In this document: piece after piece, positions 22,133 through 31,070 of the stretch
How positions within the stretch are numbered: position 1 is the stretch's first letter
Layout of the letters: each line of letters begins with the position of its first letter
DNA from: Mesorhizobium tianshanense
GTDB lineage: Bacteria > Pseudomonadota > Alphaproteobacteria > Rhizobiales > Rhizobiaceae
Direction: 5' to 3'
Assembly: GCF_007830515.1 (NCBI RefSeq)
Contig: NZ_VLKT01000011.1
Location: forward strand, 1 to 64,000
DNA length: 64,000 bases
The notes under the pieces: generated by a model
Seen by the model: only the letters and a program-made list of their open reading frames with translations
Database searches by the model: none
What the model was told of the DNA's origin: nothing
Program-made: the position numbers and the translations under genes

Positions 22133-23236
22133 TCAGGTCCGATAGCCTTCGACAAACCGGTGGTCGATCCAGCGCTTGAGCCACAGCGCTGGCGGTCCTT
22201 TGAACCAGAGCGGACCCCGCTGCATCAGCGCAGACGTATGCCCCAGCCCAATGATGGACAGGAAGCGTCGTTGCGGCGCGAATTCGGTCAGCGGTGTATC
22301 GCACAACGTTGCGCAGAGATTGGCAAGCAGGACTGGCGCCTGCCTGACGGCATAAACGCCAACGCGCGGTAAGGAAAACCCGTCGAACGCGACGCAATCG
22401 CCGGCTGCAAAGATCAAGGCGTCCCCAGCCGATCTCAGGTATTCATCGACGACCAGCGCGCCGTCGCCGGAGGTCGGCAGCCCAAGTCGACGTGTGAGGT
22501 CGGGCGGAACCAGGCCGGTTGCACTGATGACGACATCGCAATCATCCGACGTTCCGTCGTCGAAGTGGACACCACCCTCGCCCGCCATTGTGACGGTAAC
22601 CGGCCAGCGAACCTCGATTCCCGATCTACGAACATGGCGCAGGAGCGCAGCCGCCGCACCATGTGGGAGCTGCTTCAATGGCTCGGATCGGTTGTAGATG
22701 GAGATTTGCATTCGTTGCCGGTGGAGGTCAGCCAGAGCGCGAAGATTGGCGGCAACCTCGACACCGGTAACGCCGCCACCGACGATCGCAACGCGCAGTA
22801 CATCGCTGCCCGGGGATTGCCAGGCTTGCTCGATGCGACGCCGCAGCTCGACAAGCGAACGCACCGGTTTCACCGAATAGACGACTTGCCCCTGTGCGGG
22901 CAGCGGCGGCGGCCGACTTCCGAGATTGAGCGAGAGGAGATCAAAGGCCAACCGCTGCCCGTTGTCGAGCACGACTTCCCGAGCGTCCTTATCAAGTCCG
23001 ATCATGGAGGCGCGGCAAAACACTGCGCCGGTGCCGGCTACGAGACTGGCTATTTCGACGCGAACTTCGTCTGGGCTGACGAGGCCGGCGAGCATTGCCG
23101 TCGCCATGCCCGAATACCAGAAGTCATCAGGCGCCACGATCGTGACATCAGACCGCAACCGAATGAGGGAGGCGACGTTCTTCAGGAGATGAAGGTGGGC
23201 ATGACCGGCCCCGACAAGCACGACGCGTTTGTTCAC
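22133..23236 (-). CDS. FAD-dependent NDH-2-like oxidoreductase (SelD N-domain type)
   Basis: 367 residues. The N-terminal FAD site reads VLVGAGHAHLHLLKN, the GAGHAHL variant shared with the flavoprotein module fused to some selenide water dikinases. DDFWYSGMATAMLAGL follows, then the NAD(P)H site VAIVGGGVTGVEVAANL and the second FAD motif ALIFAAGDCVAFDG. There is no redox-active CxxC, so it is a non-disulfide dehydrogenase, perhaps acting on quinone. It overlaps the TetR gene (end 23233) by 4 bases, so the TetR and this enzyme form an operon. Substrate unknown. Confidence 0.85.
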   Translation of the reverse strand: MNKRVVLVGAGHAHLHLLKNVASLIRLRSDVTIVAPDDFWYSGMATAMLAGLVSPDEVRVEIASLVAGTGAVFCRASMIGLDKDAREVVLDNGQRLAFDLLSLNLGSRPPPLPAQGQVVYSVKPVRSLVELRRRIEQAWQSPGSDVLRVAIVGGGVTGVEVAANLRALADLHRQRMQISIYNRSEPLKQLPHGAAAALLRHVRRSGIEVRWPVTVTMAGEGGVHFDDGTSDDCDVVISATGLVPPDLTRRLGLPTSGDGALVVDEYLRSAGDALIFAAGDCVAFDGFSLPRVGVYAVRQAPVLLANLCATLCDTPLTEFAPQRRFLSIIGLGHTSALMQRGPLWFKGPPALWLKRWIDHRFVEGYRT

Positions 23237-23823
23237 AGGTGCGGACGCCCTTCGGCTAGCGCGACGGCAGATCTGGCGATGCTGCGCAGCCGCTCCGCCT
23301 CACCACCAGCGCGGGCCAGCACACGCAAGGCCATGACTGTGGACAGCATCAGCCTTGCCGTCGACCGTTCGTTGCGCGGAGACTGTCGCGATCTTGAAAC
23401 GGAGAGCCGTTTCAGCGCACGATAGAAACCATCCTCGATTTCCAGCAGGCCCTCTTCGATCAACGTGGCGAACTCCGCATCCCATGGTGCGACCTCCATC
23501 GCGGAATTGATGAGAAGGCAGCCGCGACGGTCGCGCAGCGATGCCTTCACGAGATCGTCGAAGAAGGCCCGGATCCCACTGATCGGATCATCGCTGGCGT
23601 CGAGTTCTGCGATGCGTTTCCGCGCGTACGTGTCCACGTAAGCGTCCAGGCATCGCCGGAACAAGGAGCGCTTGTCTCCGAAGGCATTGTAGAGGCTGGC
23701 CCCGGTGATCGACATTGCACCGGCAAGATCCCGGACCGATGTTGCCTCGTATCCGCGACGCCAGAACTGGTCCATCGCCGCCTCCAGCGCTGTCGGCTGA
23801 TCAAAAGCTCGTGGTCGCCCCAT
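23233..23823 (-). CDS. TetR/AcrR-family regulator
   Basis: 196 residues starting at ATG 23823 with GGAGAGATC before it. The HTH reads ALEAAMDQFWRRGYEATSVR and MSITGASLYNAFGDKRSLFR; the C-terminal domain contains RRGCLLINSAMEVAPWDAEF. The subgroup resembles TetR regulators that control redox or xenobiotic enzymes. It probably governs its own operon with the FAD enzyme and possibly the divergent peroxiredoxin gene. In the 126-base divergent gap I see no perfect palindrome. Confidence 0.9.
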   Translation of the reverse strand: MGRPRAFDQPTALEAAMDQFWRRGYEATSVRDLAGAMSITGASLYNAFGDKRSLFRRCLDAYVDTYARKRIAELDASDDPISGIRAFFDDLVKASLRDRRGCLLINSAMEVAPWDAEFATLIEEGLLEIEDGFYRALKRLSVSRSRQSPRNERSTARLMLSTVMALRVLARAGGEAERLRSIARSAVALAEGRPHL

Positions 23824-23949
23824 TTTGATCTCTCCTGAGTCGGACTGCGTCGCACTGCCCCTTGCCAACACAGTCAAGCTGTGCATTTTTTATATCGATC
23901 GCTCAAAAACGGCAACCTCTGCCGACATAGGCAAGAAAGGACGTCTGCA

Positions 23950-24525
23950 ATGACCCCCTCGTTTCCCCACCTCCTTCCACGGCAGCCCGTACCGGATCTG
24001 CGGGTGCCGGTTGTCGGAGGACACACCTACGACATTCGGAAAGAGACACCGACGGCGTTCTCGCTGGTCGTCTTCTACCGCGGGCTCCATTGTCCGGTCT
24101 GCAAGACCCAACTGAAGGACCTTGACGCAAAGATCGGCGAGTTCGAGCGCCGGGGCGTGTCCGTCGTTGCGATCTCGACGGACGTCGAGGAGCGCGCAGT
24201 CATGACGAATCTTGATTGGCAATTGCCGCAGCTTCGCATCGGTTACGGCCTGTCGCTTCCGGCAGCGCGCGAATGGGGCCTCTACATCTCTCGCAGCCGT
24301 GGAAAGACCTCGCTTGGAATCGAGGAGCCGGAGCTGTTTTCGGAACCCGCGCTTTATCTGGTGCGGCCTGACGGCACCCTTTTCTTTGGCAGCGTCCAGA
24401 CCATGCCGTTTGCGCGCCCTCATTTTTCCGACGTCCTCGGGGCGATCGACTACGTCCTGAAGACGAATTATCCGGCGCGCGGCGAGGTCGACGAAGTAAC
24501 TTTTGAGTCTGCCGCCGCGAAATAG
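23950..24525 (+). CDS. Peroxiredoxin-like AhpC/TSA protein
   Basis: 191 residues of thioredoxin fold: FSLVVFYRGLHCPVCKTQLK carries the active-site C-x-x-C, with WGLYISRSRGKTSLGI and PALYLVRPDGTLFFG as later strands. The CPVC form places it with peroxiredoxin-like proteins rather than classic 2-Cys AhpC. ATG 23950 has AAAGGA upstream. It is divergent from the TetR operon. The last 30 bases of the gene contain a sigma-F-type promoter serving the following operon. Confidence 0.85.
   Translation: MTPSFPHLLPRQPVPDLRVPVVGGHTYDIRKETPTAFSLVVFYRGLHCPVCKTQLKDLDAKIGEFERRGVSVVAISTDVEERAVMTNLDWQLPQLRIGYGLSLPAAREWGLYISRSRGKTSLGIEEPELFSEPALYLVRPDGTLFFGSVQTMPFARPHFSDVLGAIDYVLKTNYPARGEVDEVTFESAAAK
24496..24521 (+). 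promoter_or_regulatory. Sigma-F-type promoter inside the peroxiredoxin 3' end
   Basis: GTAACT (24496-24501), 16 bases, CGAA (24518-24521). It lies within the last codons of the peroxiredoxin gene and 65 bases before the TVP38-flavoreductase gene, so it would drive the ynj-like operon. Confidence 0.72.
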
Positions 24526-24585
24526 ATCAAGAACGTAACATCCGGCGCCGTGAGTGGCGCCCGTGTAAAGGAAGCCGCTCGAATC

Positions 24586-26721
24586 ATGCATAAAAATGGA
24601 GTTGCTCGCCGCCGGACAAAGACCGTTGGCGCTGTCCTCCTTCTCGCCGCAATCCTTGTCCTGGCGTTGCTCGCCCGGGATCATCTCGATCCAGCCGAGG
24701 TCGCGGCCAGGGTTGCATCCGCAAGAGACTGGATCGGACGGAATCCGGGTACCGCTGGGCTTCTGTTCGTGACTACGTATGTGATTGTGACAGGCTTGTC
24801 GCTGCCCGGCGCAACGGCTCTTACTCTCATCGGGGGTAGCCTTTTCGGCCTCTGGGTAGGAACCCTGCTCGTGTCCTTTGCAAGCACGATCGGCGCGACA
24901 ATTTCCATGGTGGTTGCGCGCTACTTTCTCAGGAATTCGGTCGAGCGCCGCTTCCCCGAGGCTGTCGCCAAGGTTGATCGCGGCGTGGCATCCGACGGCG
25001 CACGCTATTTGTTCGCGTTGCGCCTCGTGCCAGTGTTTCCTTTCTTTCTCGTCAACGTGGCGATGGGCCTGACGCGCATGCCCGTCATTACCTTCGCCTG
25101 GGTCAGCCAGCTTGGCGCGCTCCCCGGGACGATCCTCTATGTGAATGCAGGTAACCAACTCGGCTCGATCGAAAACGCCGGCGACATATTGAGCCCACGC
25201 ATCATTCTCGCGTTCGCCGCGCTGGCTGCGCTGCCGTTCGCCGCCAAGGCCGGGAGTGCCTGGTGGGGCAATCGAAACGCGCTGCGAAAATGGAGACGGC
25301 CTCGCCGCTTCGACTACAACTTACTTGTGATCGGCGCGGGATCGGCCGGACTCGTGACCGCCTATATCGCGGCAGCCGCCCGCGCTCGCGTCGCGCTCAT
25401 CGAACAGGGGAAGATGGGTGGTGATTGTCTGAACACCGGCTGCATCCCGTCAAAGGCCCTGATCCGGTCCGCGAAGCTCGCCAAAGAGGGCAATCATCCC
25501 GAGAGGTTCGGACTCAGCGGACGGCTGGACCCTGATTTTCCTGCGATCATGCGCCGGATCGAGGCGTCGATCGCACGCGTTGCACCGCATGACTCGGTCG
25601 AGCGCTACAGCAGGCTCGGCGTCGATGTGGTCAAAGGACGGGCCAAGGTCATCGACCCCTGGACCGTCGAGGTCGACGGCAAGCGTCTGACCGCACGCCG
25701 ACTCGTGCTTGCGACTGGCGCCGAACCGGCTGTCCCGCCGATTCCAGGACTCGCTGACGTCGAGCCTCTGACCTCCGAAACGCTCTGGGGCCTGGCCGAA
25801 ATGCCGGAGAGGCTACTGGTCCTGGGCGGCGGGGCGATCGGCTGCGAGCTCGCCCAAAGCTTTGCCCGCCTCGGATGCAACACTACGCTTGTGGAAGCCC
25901 AGTCCCGGCTGCTCTCGCGTGAAGACGAGGAAGTCAGTGACGCGATGCGTGCCAGCCTCGAGGCCGACGGCGTGACGGTCATCACCGGCGCAGGCGTCCA
26001 TTCATTCGAGCAGGGCGCCCAATCCCGATTTGCCGTGCTTTCCGACGACCAGCGTTTGTCCTTCGATCGTGTCCTCGTCGCGGTCGGTCGTCGCCCGCGC
26101 ACACGGGGGTTTGGGATTGAGGAACTTGGTCTTCTGGATGACGGCCGCCTGATCGTCGACCAGCGTCTGCGGACAAGGCTCCCGACCATCTATGCCGCTG
26201 GCGACGTCATTGGCCAACTGCAATTCACGCATGCCGCCGGCCACTACGCCTGGTTCGCCGCGATGAATGCCCTCTTCGGCAATATCAAAACCTGGAAGTC
26301 GCAGACAAAGGCGTTCCCGATGGTGATCTACACCGATCCCGAGATCGCACGCGTCGGGCTGAGCGAGGATGAGGCGCGCGCGCGGAGTACCGCATATGAG
26401 GTTACCCGGTACGAGCTCGCTGAACTCGACCGCGCCATTGCCGACGGTGCGAATGAGGGCTTCGTAAAGGTACTGACGGTTCCGGGCCGCGACCGCATCC
26501 TCGGCGTCACGATTGTCGGTGCCCGCGCCGGCGACATGCTCGGCGAATTCACGCTGGCGATGCGGCATGGCTTCGGGCTCAACGCGATCCTTCGGACCGT
26601 GCACCCCTATCCCGGCTGGACGGAGGCGGCAAAGGCCGCGGCCGGAGAATGGCGACGGTCTCATATGCCGGGCTGGGCGATCAAACTGTCGGCCCGGATC
26701 CTTCAATGGCAAAGGGGGTGA
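24586..26721 (+). CDS. TVP38/TMEM64 (VTT) membrane domain fused to a mercuric-reductase-like flavoprotein
   Basis: 711 residues. The first about 230 residues hold a VTT/DedA-type membrane domain: GLSLPGATALTLIGGSLFG, then RLVPVFPFFLVNVAMGLT and a following helix. After a basic linker (KWRRPRRFDYN) comes a complete class I pyridine nucleotide-disulfide oxidoreductase: VIGAGSAGLVTAY, redox CLNTGC in GGDCLNTGCIPSKALIR, VLGGGAIGCELAQSF, and YAAGDVIGQLQFTHAAGHY. There is no MerA C-terminal CC pair. ATG 24586 follows AAGGAAG; GTG 24550 has no site. The E. coli ydjX/ydjZ genes, next to ynj genes, encode separate VTT proteins, and here VTT and reductase are one polypeptide ahead of ynjF-B-C-D homologues. 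Substrate unknown. Confidence 0.88.
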   Translation: MHKNGVARRRTKTVGAVLLLAAILVLALLARDHLDPAEVAARVASARDWIGRNPGTAGLLFVTTYVIVTGLSLPGATALTLIGGSLFGLWVGTLLVSFASTIGATISMVVARYFLRNSVERRFPEAVAKVDRGVASDGARYLFALRLVPVFPFFLVNVAMGLTRMPVITFAWVSQLGALPGTILYVNAGNQLGSIENAGDILSPRIILAFAALAALPFAAKAGSAWWGNRNALRKWRRPRRFDYNLLVIGAGSAGLVTAYIAAAARARVALIEQGKMGGDCLNTGCIPSKALIRSAKLAKEGNHPERFGLSGRLDPDFPAIMRRIEASIARVAPHDSVERYSRLGVDVVKGRAKVIDPWTVEVDGKRLTARRLVLATGAEPAVPPIPGLADVEPLTSETLWGLAEMPERLLVLGGGAIGCELAQSFARLGCNTTLVEAQSRLLSREDEEVSDAMRASLEADGVTVITGAGVHSFEQGAQSRFAVLSDDQRLSFDRVLVAVGRRPRTRGFGIEELGLLDDGRLIVDQRLRTRLPTIYAAGDVIGQLQFTHAAGHYAWFAAMNALFGNIKTWKSQTKAFPMVIYTDPEIARVGLSEDEARARSTAYEVTRYELAELDRAIADGANEGFVKVLTVPGRDRILGVTIVGARAGDMLGEFTLAMRHGFGLNAILRTVHPYPGWTEAAKAAAGEWRRSHMPGWAIKLSARILQWQRG

Positions 26722-26726
26722 CCCGA

Positions 26727-27416
26727 ATGTTCGATCGTCACTTTCAGCCCCTTCAGGAACGCCTGCTGGAGCCGCCGGCAGCCCGTCTCGCGCAAGCCGG
26801 AATCTCTGCCGACGCGGTTACCGTTCTGGGTTTTGTCGTGGGGCTCGCGGCTGTTCCATTGCTGGCGTACGACCAGTACATGATGGCGCTGGCTGTCATC
26901 CTCACCAATCGAGTGCTCGATGGCCTCGACGGCGTACTTGCGCGACGCACGCAGCCCACCGACCGTGGCGCATTCCTCGACATCGCGCTCGATTTCGTCT
27001 TCTACGCGCTGGTCCCATTCGGCTTTGCACTTGCCGATCCGGCCGCGAACGCTCTACCTGCCGCGACGCTGCTGCTCGCGTTTGTCGGAACCGGCAGCAG
27101 CTTTCTCGCCTTTGCCGCGGTAGCTGCACGGCGGGGCATGTCGTCCGCGGCCTATCCGGGGAAGGGCATCCACTACCTTGGTGGCCTGACCGAGGGAGCC
27201 GAAACGATCGCCGTCTTCATGGCGATGTGCCTCTGGCCGAGTGCGTTTGAAATCATCGCATACGCTTTCGCCGCGCTGTGCGGCCTGACGACGCTTATCC
27301 GCTGGTGGTGGGGCTGGCGAGCCTTCGCTGCCGATGCCATGAGCGATCGCCCGAAGCCGCCAGCCGCAAGAAAGACCCGACGGCACAAAACAACGGGAGT
27401 CGAGCTCACATCATGA
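26727..27416 (+). CDS. CDP-alcohol phosphatidyltransferase (YnjF-like)
   Basis: A 229-residue integral membrane enzyme with the CDP-OH-P motif DGVLARRTQPTDRGAFLDIA and final D; there are 7 rather than 8 residues between AR and G. Segments such as GFVVGLAAVPLLAYDQYMMALA and FVFYALVPFGFALAD are helices. ATG 26727 with GGGGGTG upstream. It overlaps the next gene by four bases. E. coli ynjF is the same type of protein in the same neighbourhood of ynjB, C and D, which supports one conserved module. The lipid head group is unknown. Confidence 0.85.
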   Translation: MFDRHFQPLQERLLEPPAARLAQAGISADAVTVLGFVVGLAAVPLLAYDQYMMALAVILTNRVLDGLDGVLARRTQPTDRGAFLDIALDFVFYALVPFGFALADPAANALPAATLLLAFVGTGSSFLAFAAVAARRGMSSAAYPGKGIHYLGGLTEGAETIAVFMAMCLWPSAFEIIAYAFAALCGLTTLIRWWWGWRAFAADAMSDRPKPPAARKTRRHKTTGVELTS

Positions 27417-28630
27417 AATGGAAGAGAAGAAGCGCACTTCTCGGTCTTTTGGCGACCGGAGTGGCTATCGTCTGCGGGCATGCCCTCGCCTACGCCTCCA
27501 GCACCTGGGACGAGATCGTTTCCAAGGCACATGGCCAGACGGTGTATTGGAACGCCTGGGGCGGCGATGAAAGAACCAATGCCTTCATCGACTGGGTCGG
27601 GCAGCAAGTGCAGACCCGACATGGGATTACGATCAGGCACGTAAAACTCTCTGATACAGCCGAAGCCGTCTCGCGCGTCATTGCGGAAAAGACAGCTGGC
27701 CGCGATGACGACGGTTCTGTCGATCTCATCTGGATCAATGGGCCGAATTTCTTGTCGATGAAGGAAAATGGCCTTCTCCACGGTCCGTTTGCCCAGCTGC
27801 TGCCCAACTATCGTTACGTCGATGTGTCGGGCAAACCTTCGAACGTCACGGACTTCACGATCCCGGTGGATGGGATGGAGTCGCCGTGGCGGCTGGCCCA
27901 ATTCGTGTTCAACTATAACTCCGCCCGCGTGCAAGACGTGCCACGCACGATCAAGGATTTTGTGTCCTGGGCCAAGGCACACCCCGGCCGTTTCACACAT
28001 CCTGACGTGCGCGATTTTATGGGAGCCACCTTTCTCAAGCAGGCGCTCATAGAGTTAGCGCCTGATCAGAAGAGGCTCCAGCAACCCGTCAACGACGAGG
28101 TTTTCGCTGAGGAGACGGCACCGCTCTGGTCCTGGTATGATCAGTTGAGGCCCGCGCTTTGGCGCGCAGGCGAGCAGTTTCCAGCGAACGGGCCGGCCGC
28201 GCGGCAGCTCCTCAACGACGGCGAGATTGATCTGTCCATGTCGTTTGACCCGGCCGAAGCGGCCGCGGCGATCGAATCGGGCCTGCTGCCCGACACCGTA
28301 CGGACCTACACCCTGTCCGGTGGGACGATAGGCAATACGAGCTTCGTCGCGATCCCCTACAACTCGCCCCACAGGGAGGCGGCCATGGTGGTGGCCGACT
28401 TCCTGCTCGAACCGGCAACCCAGGCGCATGCACAGGATATCCGCGTGCTTGGCAGCTTCACTGTTCTTGCCGTCGAAAAGCTGCCGGCGGATCAGCGCCG
28501 GTTCTTTGCCGAACTGCCGTCAAGCCCGGCGCTCCCCACCAACGCGAACCTCGGACCGGTGCTTCTCGAGCCCCACCCGTCCTGGATGACAAGGATCACA
28601 GACGAATGGATGCGGCGTTACGGCGGATAG
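27413..28630 (+). CDS. ynjB: ABC transporter substrate-binding protein (YnjB-like)
   Basis: A 405-residue periplasmic binding protein with signal peptide (RSALLGLLATGVAIVCGHAL). Family 1-type solute-binding features include VYWNAWGGDERTNAFIDWV, VDLIWINGPNFLSMKENGLL and the hinge region GNTSFVAIPYNSPHREAAM. It matches the YnjB group, whose ligand is not established. ATG 27413 overlaps the preceding stop (ATGA). The following permease and ATPase genes overlap in turn, so the transporter is complete. Confidence 0.88.
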   Translation: MKWKRRSALLGLLATGVAIVCGHALAYASSTWDEIVSKAHGQTVYWNAWGGDERTNAFIDWVGQQVQTRHGITIRHVKLSDTAEAVSRVIAEKTAGRDDDGSVDLIWINGPNFLSMKENGLLHGPFAQLLPNYRYVDVSGKPSNVTDFTIPVDGMESPWRLAQFVFNYNSARVQDVPRTIKDFVSWAKAHPGRFTHPDVRDFMGATFLKQALIELAPDQKRLQQPVNDEVFAEETAPLWSWYDQLRPALWRAGEQFPANGPAARQLLNDGEIDLSMSFDPAEAAAAIESGLLPDTVRTYTLSGGTIGNTSFVAIPYNSPHREAAMVVADFLLEPATQAHAQDIRVLGSFTVLAVEKLPADQRRFFAELPSSPALPTNANLGPVLLEPHPSWMTRITDEWMRRYGG

Positions 28631-30354
28631 GGTTTCAGCCACGCGGCCTTGCCCCGTTCTTGCCGAGGCTACGTTTGCTGCATTTGGTCGGCGCCGTCGT
28701 TCTTGGCGTGCTTGGTGCTCCGATCGCGGCTGGCCTTGTCTTCACGGTCCTGCCCTCGTTCGGCTATCTGCCGTCGATCGGCGGCGACAGGTTGAGTCTG
28801 CAGCCATGGCGGGATCTTTTCGGTACGCCGGGCTTCGCCGCCAGCCTCGGTCTCACGGTTTCGACCGGCTTGGCTGCGACCGTTCTCGGCCTGGTCCTGT
28901 CATTCGCCTTTTGTGCGGTCGTGCACGGACGTATGCGCGAGCGCGGCGCTGATGGCCTGCTCGCTCCGCTGCTTGCCGCACCCCACGCAGCTATGGCGAT
29001 CGGACTCGCGTTCCTGATGGCGCCGAGCGGCTGGCTGTTTCGGATCACGAGCCCCTGGCTGACGGGATATGAGGTGCCGCCCGATCTCGCGACCGTTCAG
29101 GATCAATGGGGAGCGGCGCTCATCATCGGACTGCTGATCAAAGAACTGCCTTTCCTGCTGATCGTCATCCTGGCTGCCCTGAACCAGATTCCGGTGGATC
29201 AGCAGATGCGCGCGGGGCGTGCGCTCGGCTACGGACAGGGCATCGTCTGGATCAAAATCGTTGCCCCGCAGGTCTACGCGCAAATACGCCTGCCCGTTTT
29301 TGTCGTCCTGGTTTTTTCGCTCTCCGTCGTCGACATGGCATTGATCCTGGCGCCGACCAACCCCCCGCCGCTGTCAGTCGTCGCCTTCAGATGGTTCATG
29401 TCGCCCGACGTCACGCGATTCCTGCCCGCCGCGGCCGCAGCCACGCTTCAGTTGGTGATGGTCGTCGCTGCGGTCGGGCTTTGGCGCCTCGGCGAACGAG
29501 GCATCGGATGGGGTGGTCTCTGGTGGACGACGCGGGGTGGCCGTGGCGTAACGGGCGAGCCGGGTCTGAAGCTGGCCGCAGCTTTCGGGATGGCCGTCCT
29601 CATGCTGGGGTTTGGTTCTCTTGTCGCCCTCGCTATCTGGTCCGTGGCCTGGCGGTGGCCGTTTCCCGATGCCTTGCCGTCGACGTGGAGCCTCCACATC
29701 TGGAGCCGTCAGATTCATGCCCTCGCCTGGCCGTTCGGGAACACCGTGGCGCTGGCTGCCGTCACGACAGTGCTGGCCGCTCTGCTCGCGATCGTCTGGC
29801 TTGAAGCCGAAGATCGTGCGGGTGTTAAGCGAGGGACTGCAGTGTTCCATCCGGTCTACGTCCCTCTGCTGCTGCCACAGATCGCGTTCATGTTCGGGGC
29901 CCAGGTGCTCGTCGCGAAAATCCGGATCGACGGTACTTTCCTGGCCGTGGCCTGGGCGCACCTCCTGTTCGTGTTTCCCTACGTTCTGCTAGCGCTCGCA
30001 GATCCCTGGAAGGCCCTCGATCCCCGCTACGGGCGGTCCGCGGCGGCGCTTGGCGTATCGCCGAGCGCCACGTTGATACGGGTCAAACTACCCATTCTGC
30101 TCAAGCCGATTCTGATCGCGTCAGCAATCGGCTTCGCCGTCAGCGTCGCCCAATATTTGCCGACGCTTTTCGTCGGCGGTGGACGCGTCGCCACGCTCAC
30201 GACCGAGGCCGTGGCGATCGCGAGCAGTGGAGATCGCCGCGTCGTCGGCGTTCTGGCCTTCCTGCAGATCCTTCTGCCCTTGGCCGTCTACCTTGCGGCC
30301 CTGCTCATCCCGCGCATCGTATTCGCCAATCGGCGAGGACTTGCGAGGCGATGA
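28606..30354 (+). CDS. ynjC: ABC transporter permease, two fused halves (YnjC-like)
   Basis: 582 residues with about 12 membrane segments and two BPD-transport domains in one chain. An EAA-type loop appears in each half: GRALGYGQGIVWIKIVAPQV at about residue 205 and AAALGVSPSATLIRVKLP at about 477. The fused double permease is typical of YnjC. Start ATG 28606 overlaps the end of ynjB by 25 bases. It pairs with the single ATPase downstream. Confidence 0.88.
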   Translation: MDAALRRIGFQPRGLAPFLPRLRLLHLVGAVVLGVLGAPIAAGLVFTVLPSFGYLPSIGGDRLSLQPWRDLFGTPGFAASLGLTVSTGLAATVLGLVLSFAFCAVVHGRMRERGADGLLAPLLAAPHAAMAIGLAFLMAPSGWLFRITSPWLTGYEVPPDLATVQDQWGAALIIGLLIKELPFLLIVILAALNQIPVDQQMRAGRALGYGQGIVWIKIVAPQVYAQIRLPVFVVLVFSLSVVDMALILAPTNPPPLSVVAFRWFMSPDVTRFLPAAAAATLQLVMVVAAVGLWRLGERGIGWGGLWWTTRGGRGVTGEPGLKLAAAFGMAVLMLGFGSLVALAIWSVAWRWPFPDALPSTWSLHIWSRQIHALAWPFGNTVALAAVTTVLAALLAIVWLEAEDRAGVKRGTAVFHPVYVPLLLPQIAFMFGAQVLVAKIRIDGTFLAVAWAHLLFVFPYVLLALADPWKALDPRYGRSAAALGVSPSATLIRVKLPILLKPILIASAIGFAVSVAQYLPTLFVGGGRVATLTTEAVAIASSGDRRVVGVLAFLQILLPLAVYLAALLIPRIVFANRRGLARR

Positions 30355-31001
30355 CGAACGCGCTGATCATTCGTTCGGCAACGATTTCGATCGGAGGCCG
30401 GATACTTGTCTCGAACCTGAACCTCGTCGTCGAACCGGGCACCGCGGTGACGATCATGGGGCCAAGCGGATCCGGAAAGTCCACCCTGATCGCCTTCATC
30501 GGCGGGCATCTGGATCGCCCCTTTCACGCGACTGGAAGAGTTCTGGTCGGCGAGCGCGACGTGACGGAATTGCCTCCCGAGCGCCGCGGCATCGGCATGC
30601 TCTTCCAGGATGATCTCCTCTTTCCGCATCTTTCCGTCGGTGCAAATCTCGCTTTTGGCCTCCCGGCATCCAAAAAGGACCGCCGTGTGAGACGAGCGCA
30701 CGTCGCGCAGGCACTCGAGGAGGCAGAGCTGAGCGGCTTCGAGGAAAGGGATCCGGCGACGCTCTCGGGCGGTCAGCGCGCACGCATTGCCCTGATGCGG
30801 ACGCTTCTGGCAGCGCCGAAAGCGCTGCTCCTCGACGAACCTTTTTCGAAGCTCGATTCGGAGCTGCGGCGCGACTTCCGCCGCTTCGTGTTCGACCGGG
30901 CGACTGCCGATCGGCTGCCCGTGCTGCTCGTCACTCATGATCCAGATGACGCCGCAGCGGCCAATGGTGAGATACTGACGCTGGGACCTCAGGTTGAATA
31001 G
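30351..31001 (+). CDS. ynjD: ABC transporter ATP-binding protein (YnjD-like)
   Basis: A 216-residue ATPase: Walker A GPSGSGKST, Q-loop in GMLFQDDLLFPHLSV, signature LSGGQRARIALMRTLL, Walker B ALLLDEPFSKLD and switch histidine VTHD. All catalytic parts are intact and the size is that of YnjD. It overlaps ynjC by 4 bases and is the last gene of the operon read from the sigma-F-type promoter at 24496. It ends 70 bases before the convergent DUF3179 gene. Confidence 0.9.
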   Translation: MTNALIIRSATISIGGRILVSNLNLVVEPGTAVTIMGPSGSGKSTLIAFIGGHLDRPFHATGRVLVGERDVTELPPERRGIGMLFQDDLLFPHLSVGANLAFGLPASKKDRRVRRAHVAQALEEAELSGFEERDPATLSGGQRARIALMRTLLAAPKALLLDEPFSKLDSELRRDFRRFVFDRATADRLPVLLVTHDPDDAAAANGEILTLGPQVE

Positions 31002-31070
31002 ATCTGTTTCCGCGGAAGCCGCCGGCCGCCGCGCCAGCCTGACAGTCGGGTAGCTTCCGATGGTCGTAGT

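Noticed and set aside
23890..25158. Minus-strand open frame of 422 codons opposite the peroxiredoxin and TVP38-reductase genes
   Set aside because: It is antisense to two clear genes, with no domain and no ribosome site. It is a product of high GC content.
25151..25173. GTAACC...CGAA inside the TVP38-reductase gene
   Set aside because: The spacer is 13 bases and the site is inside a coding region, so it is not a promoter of this type.
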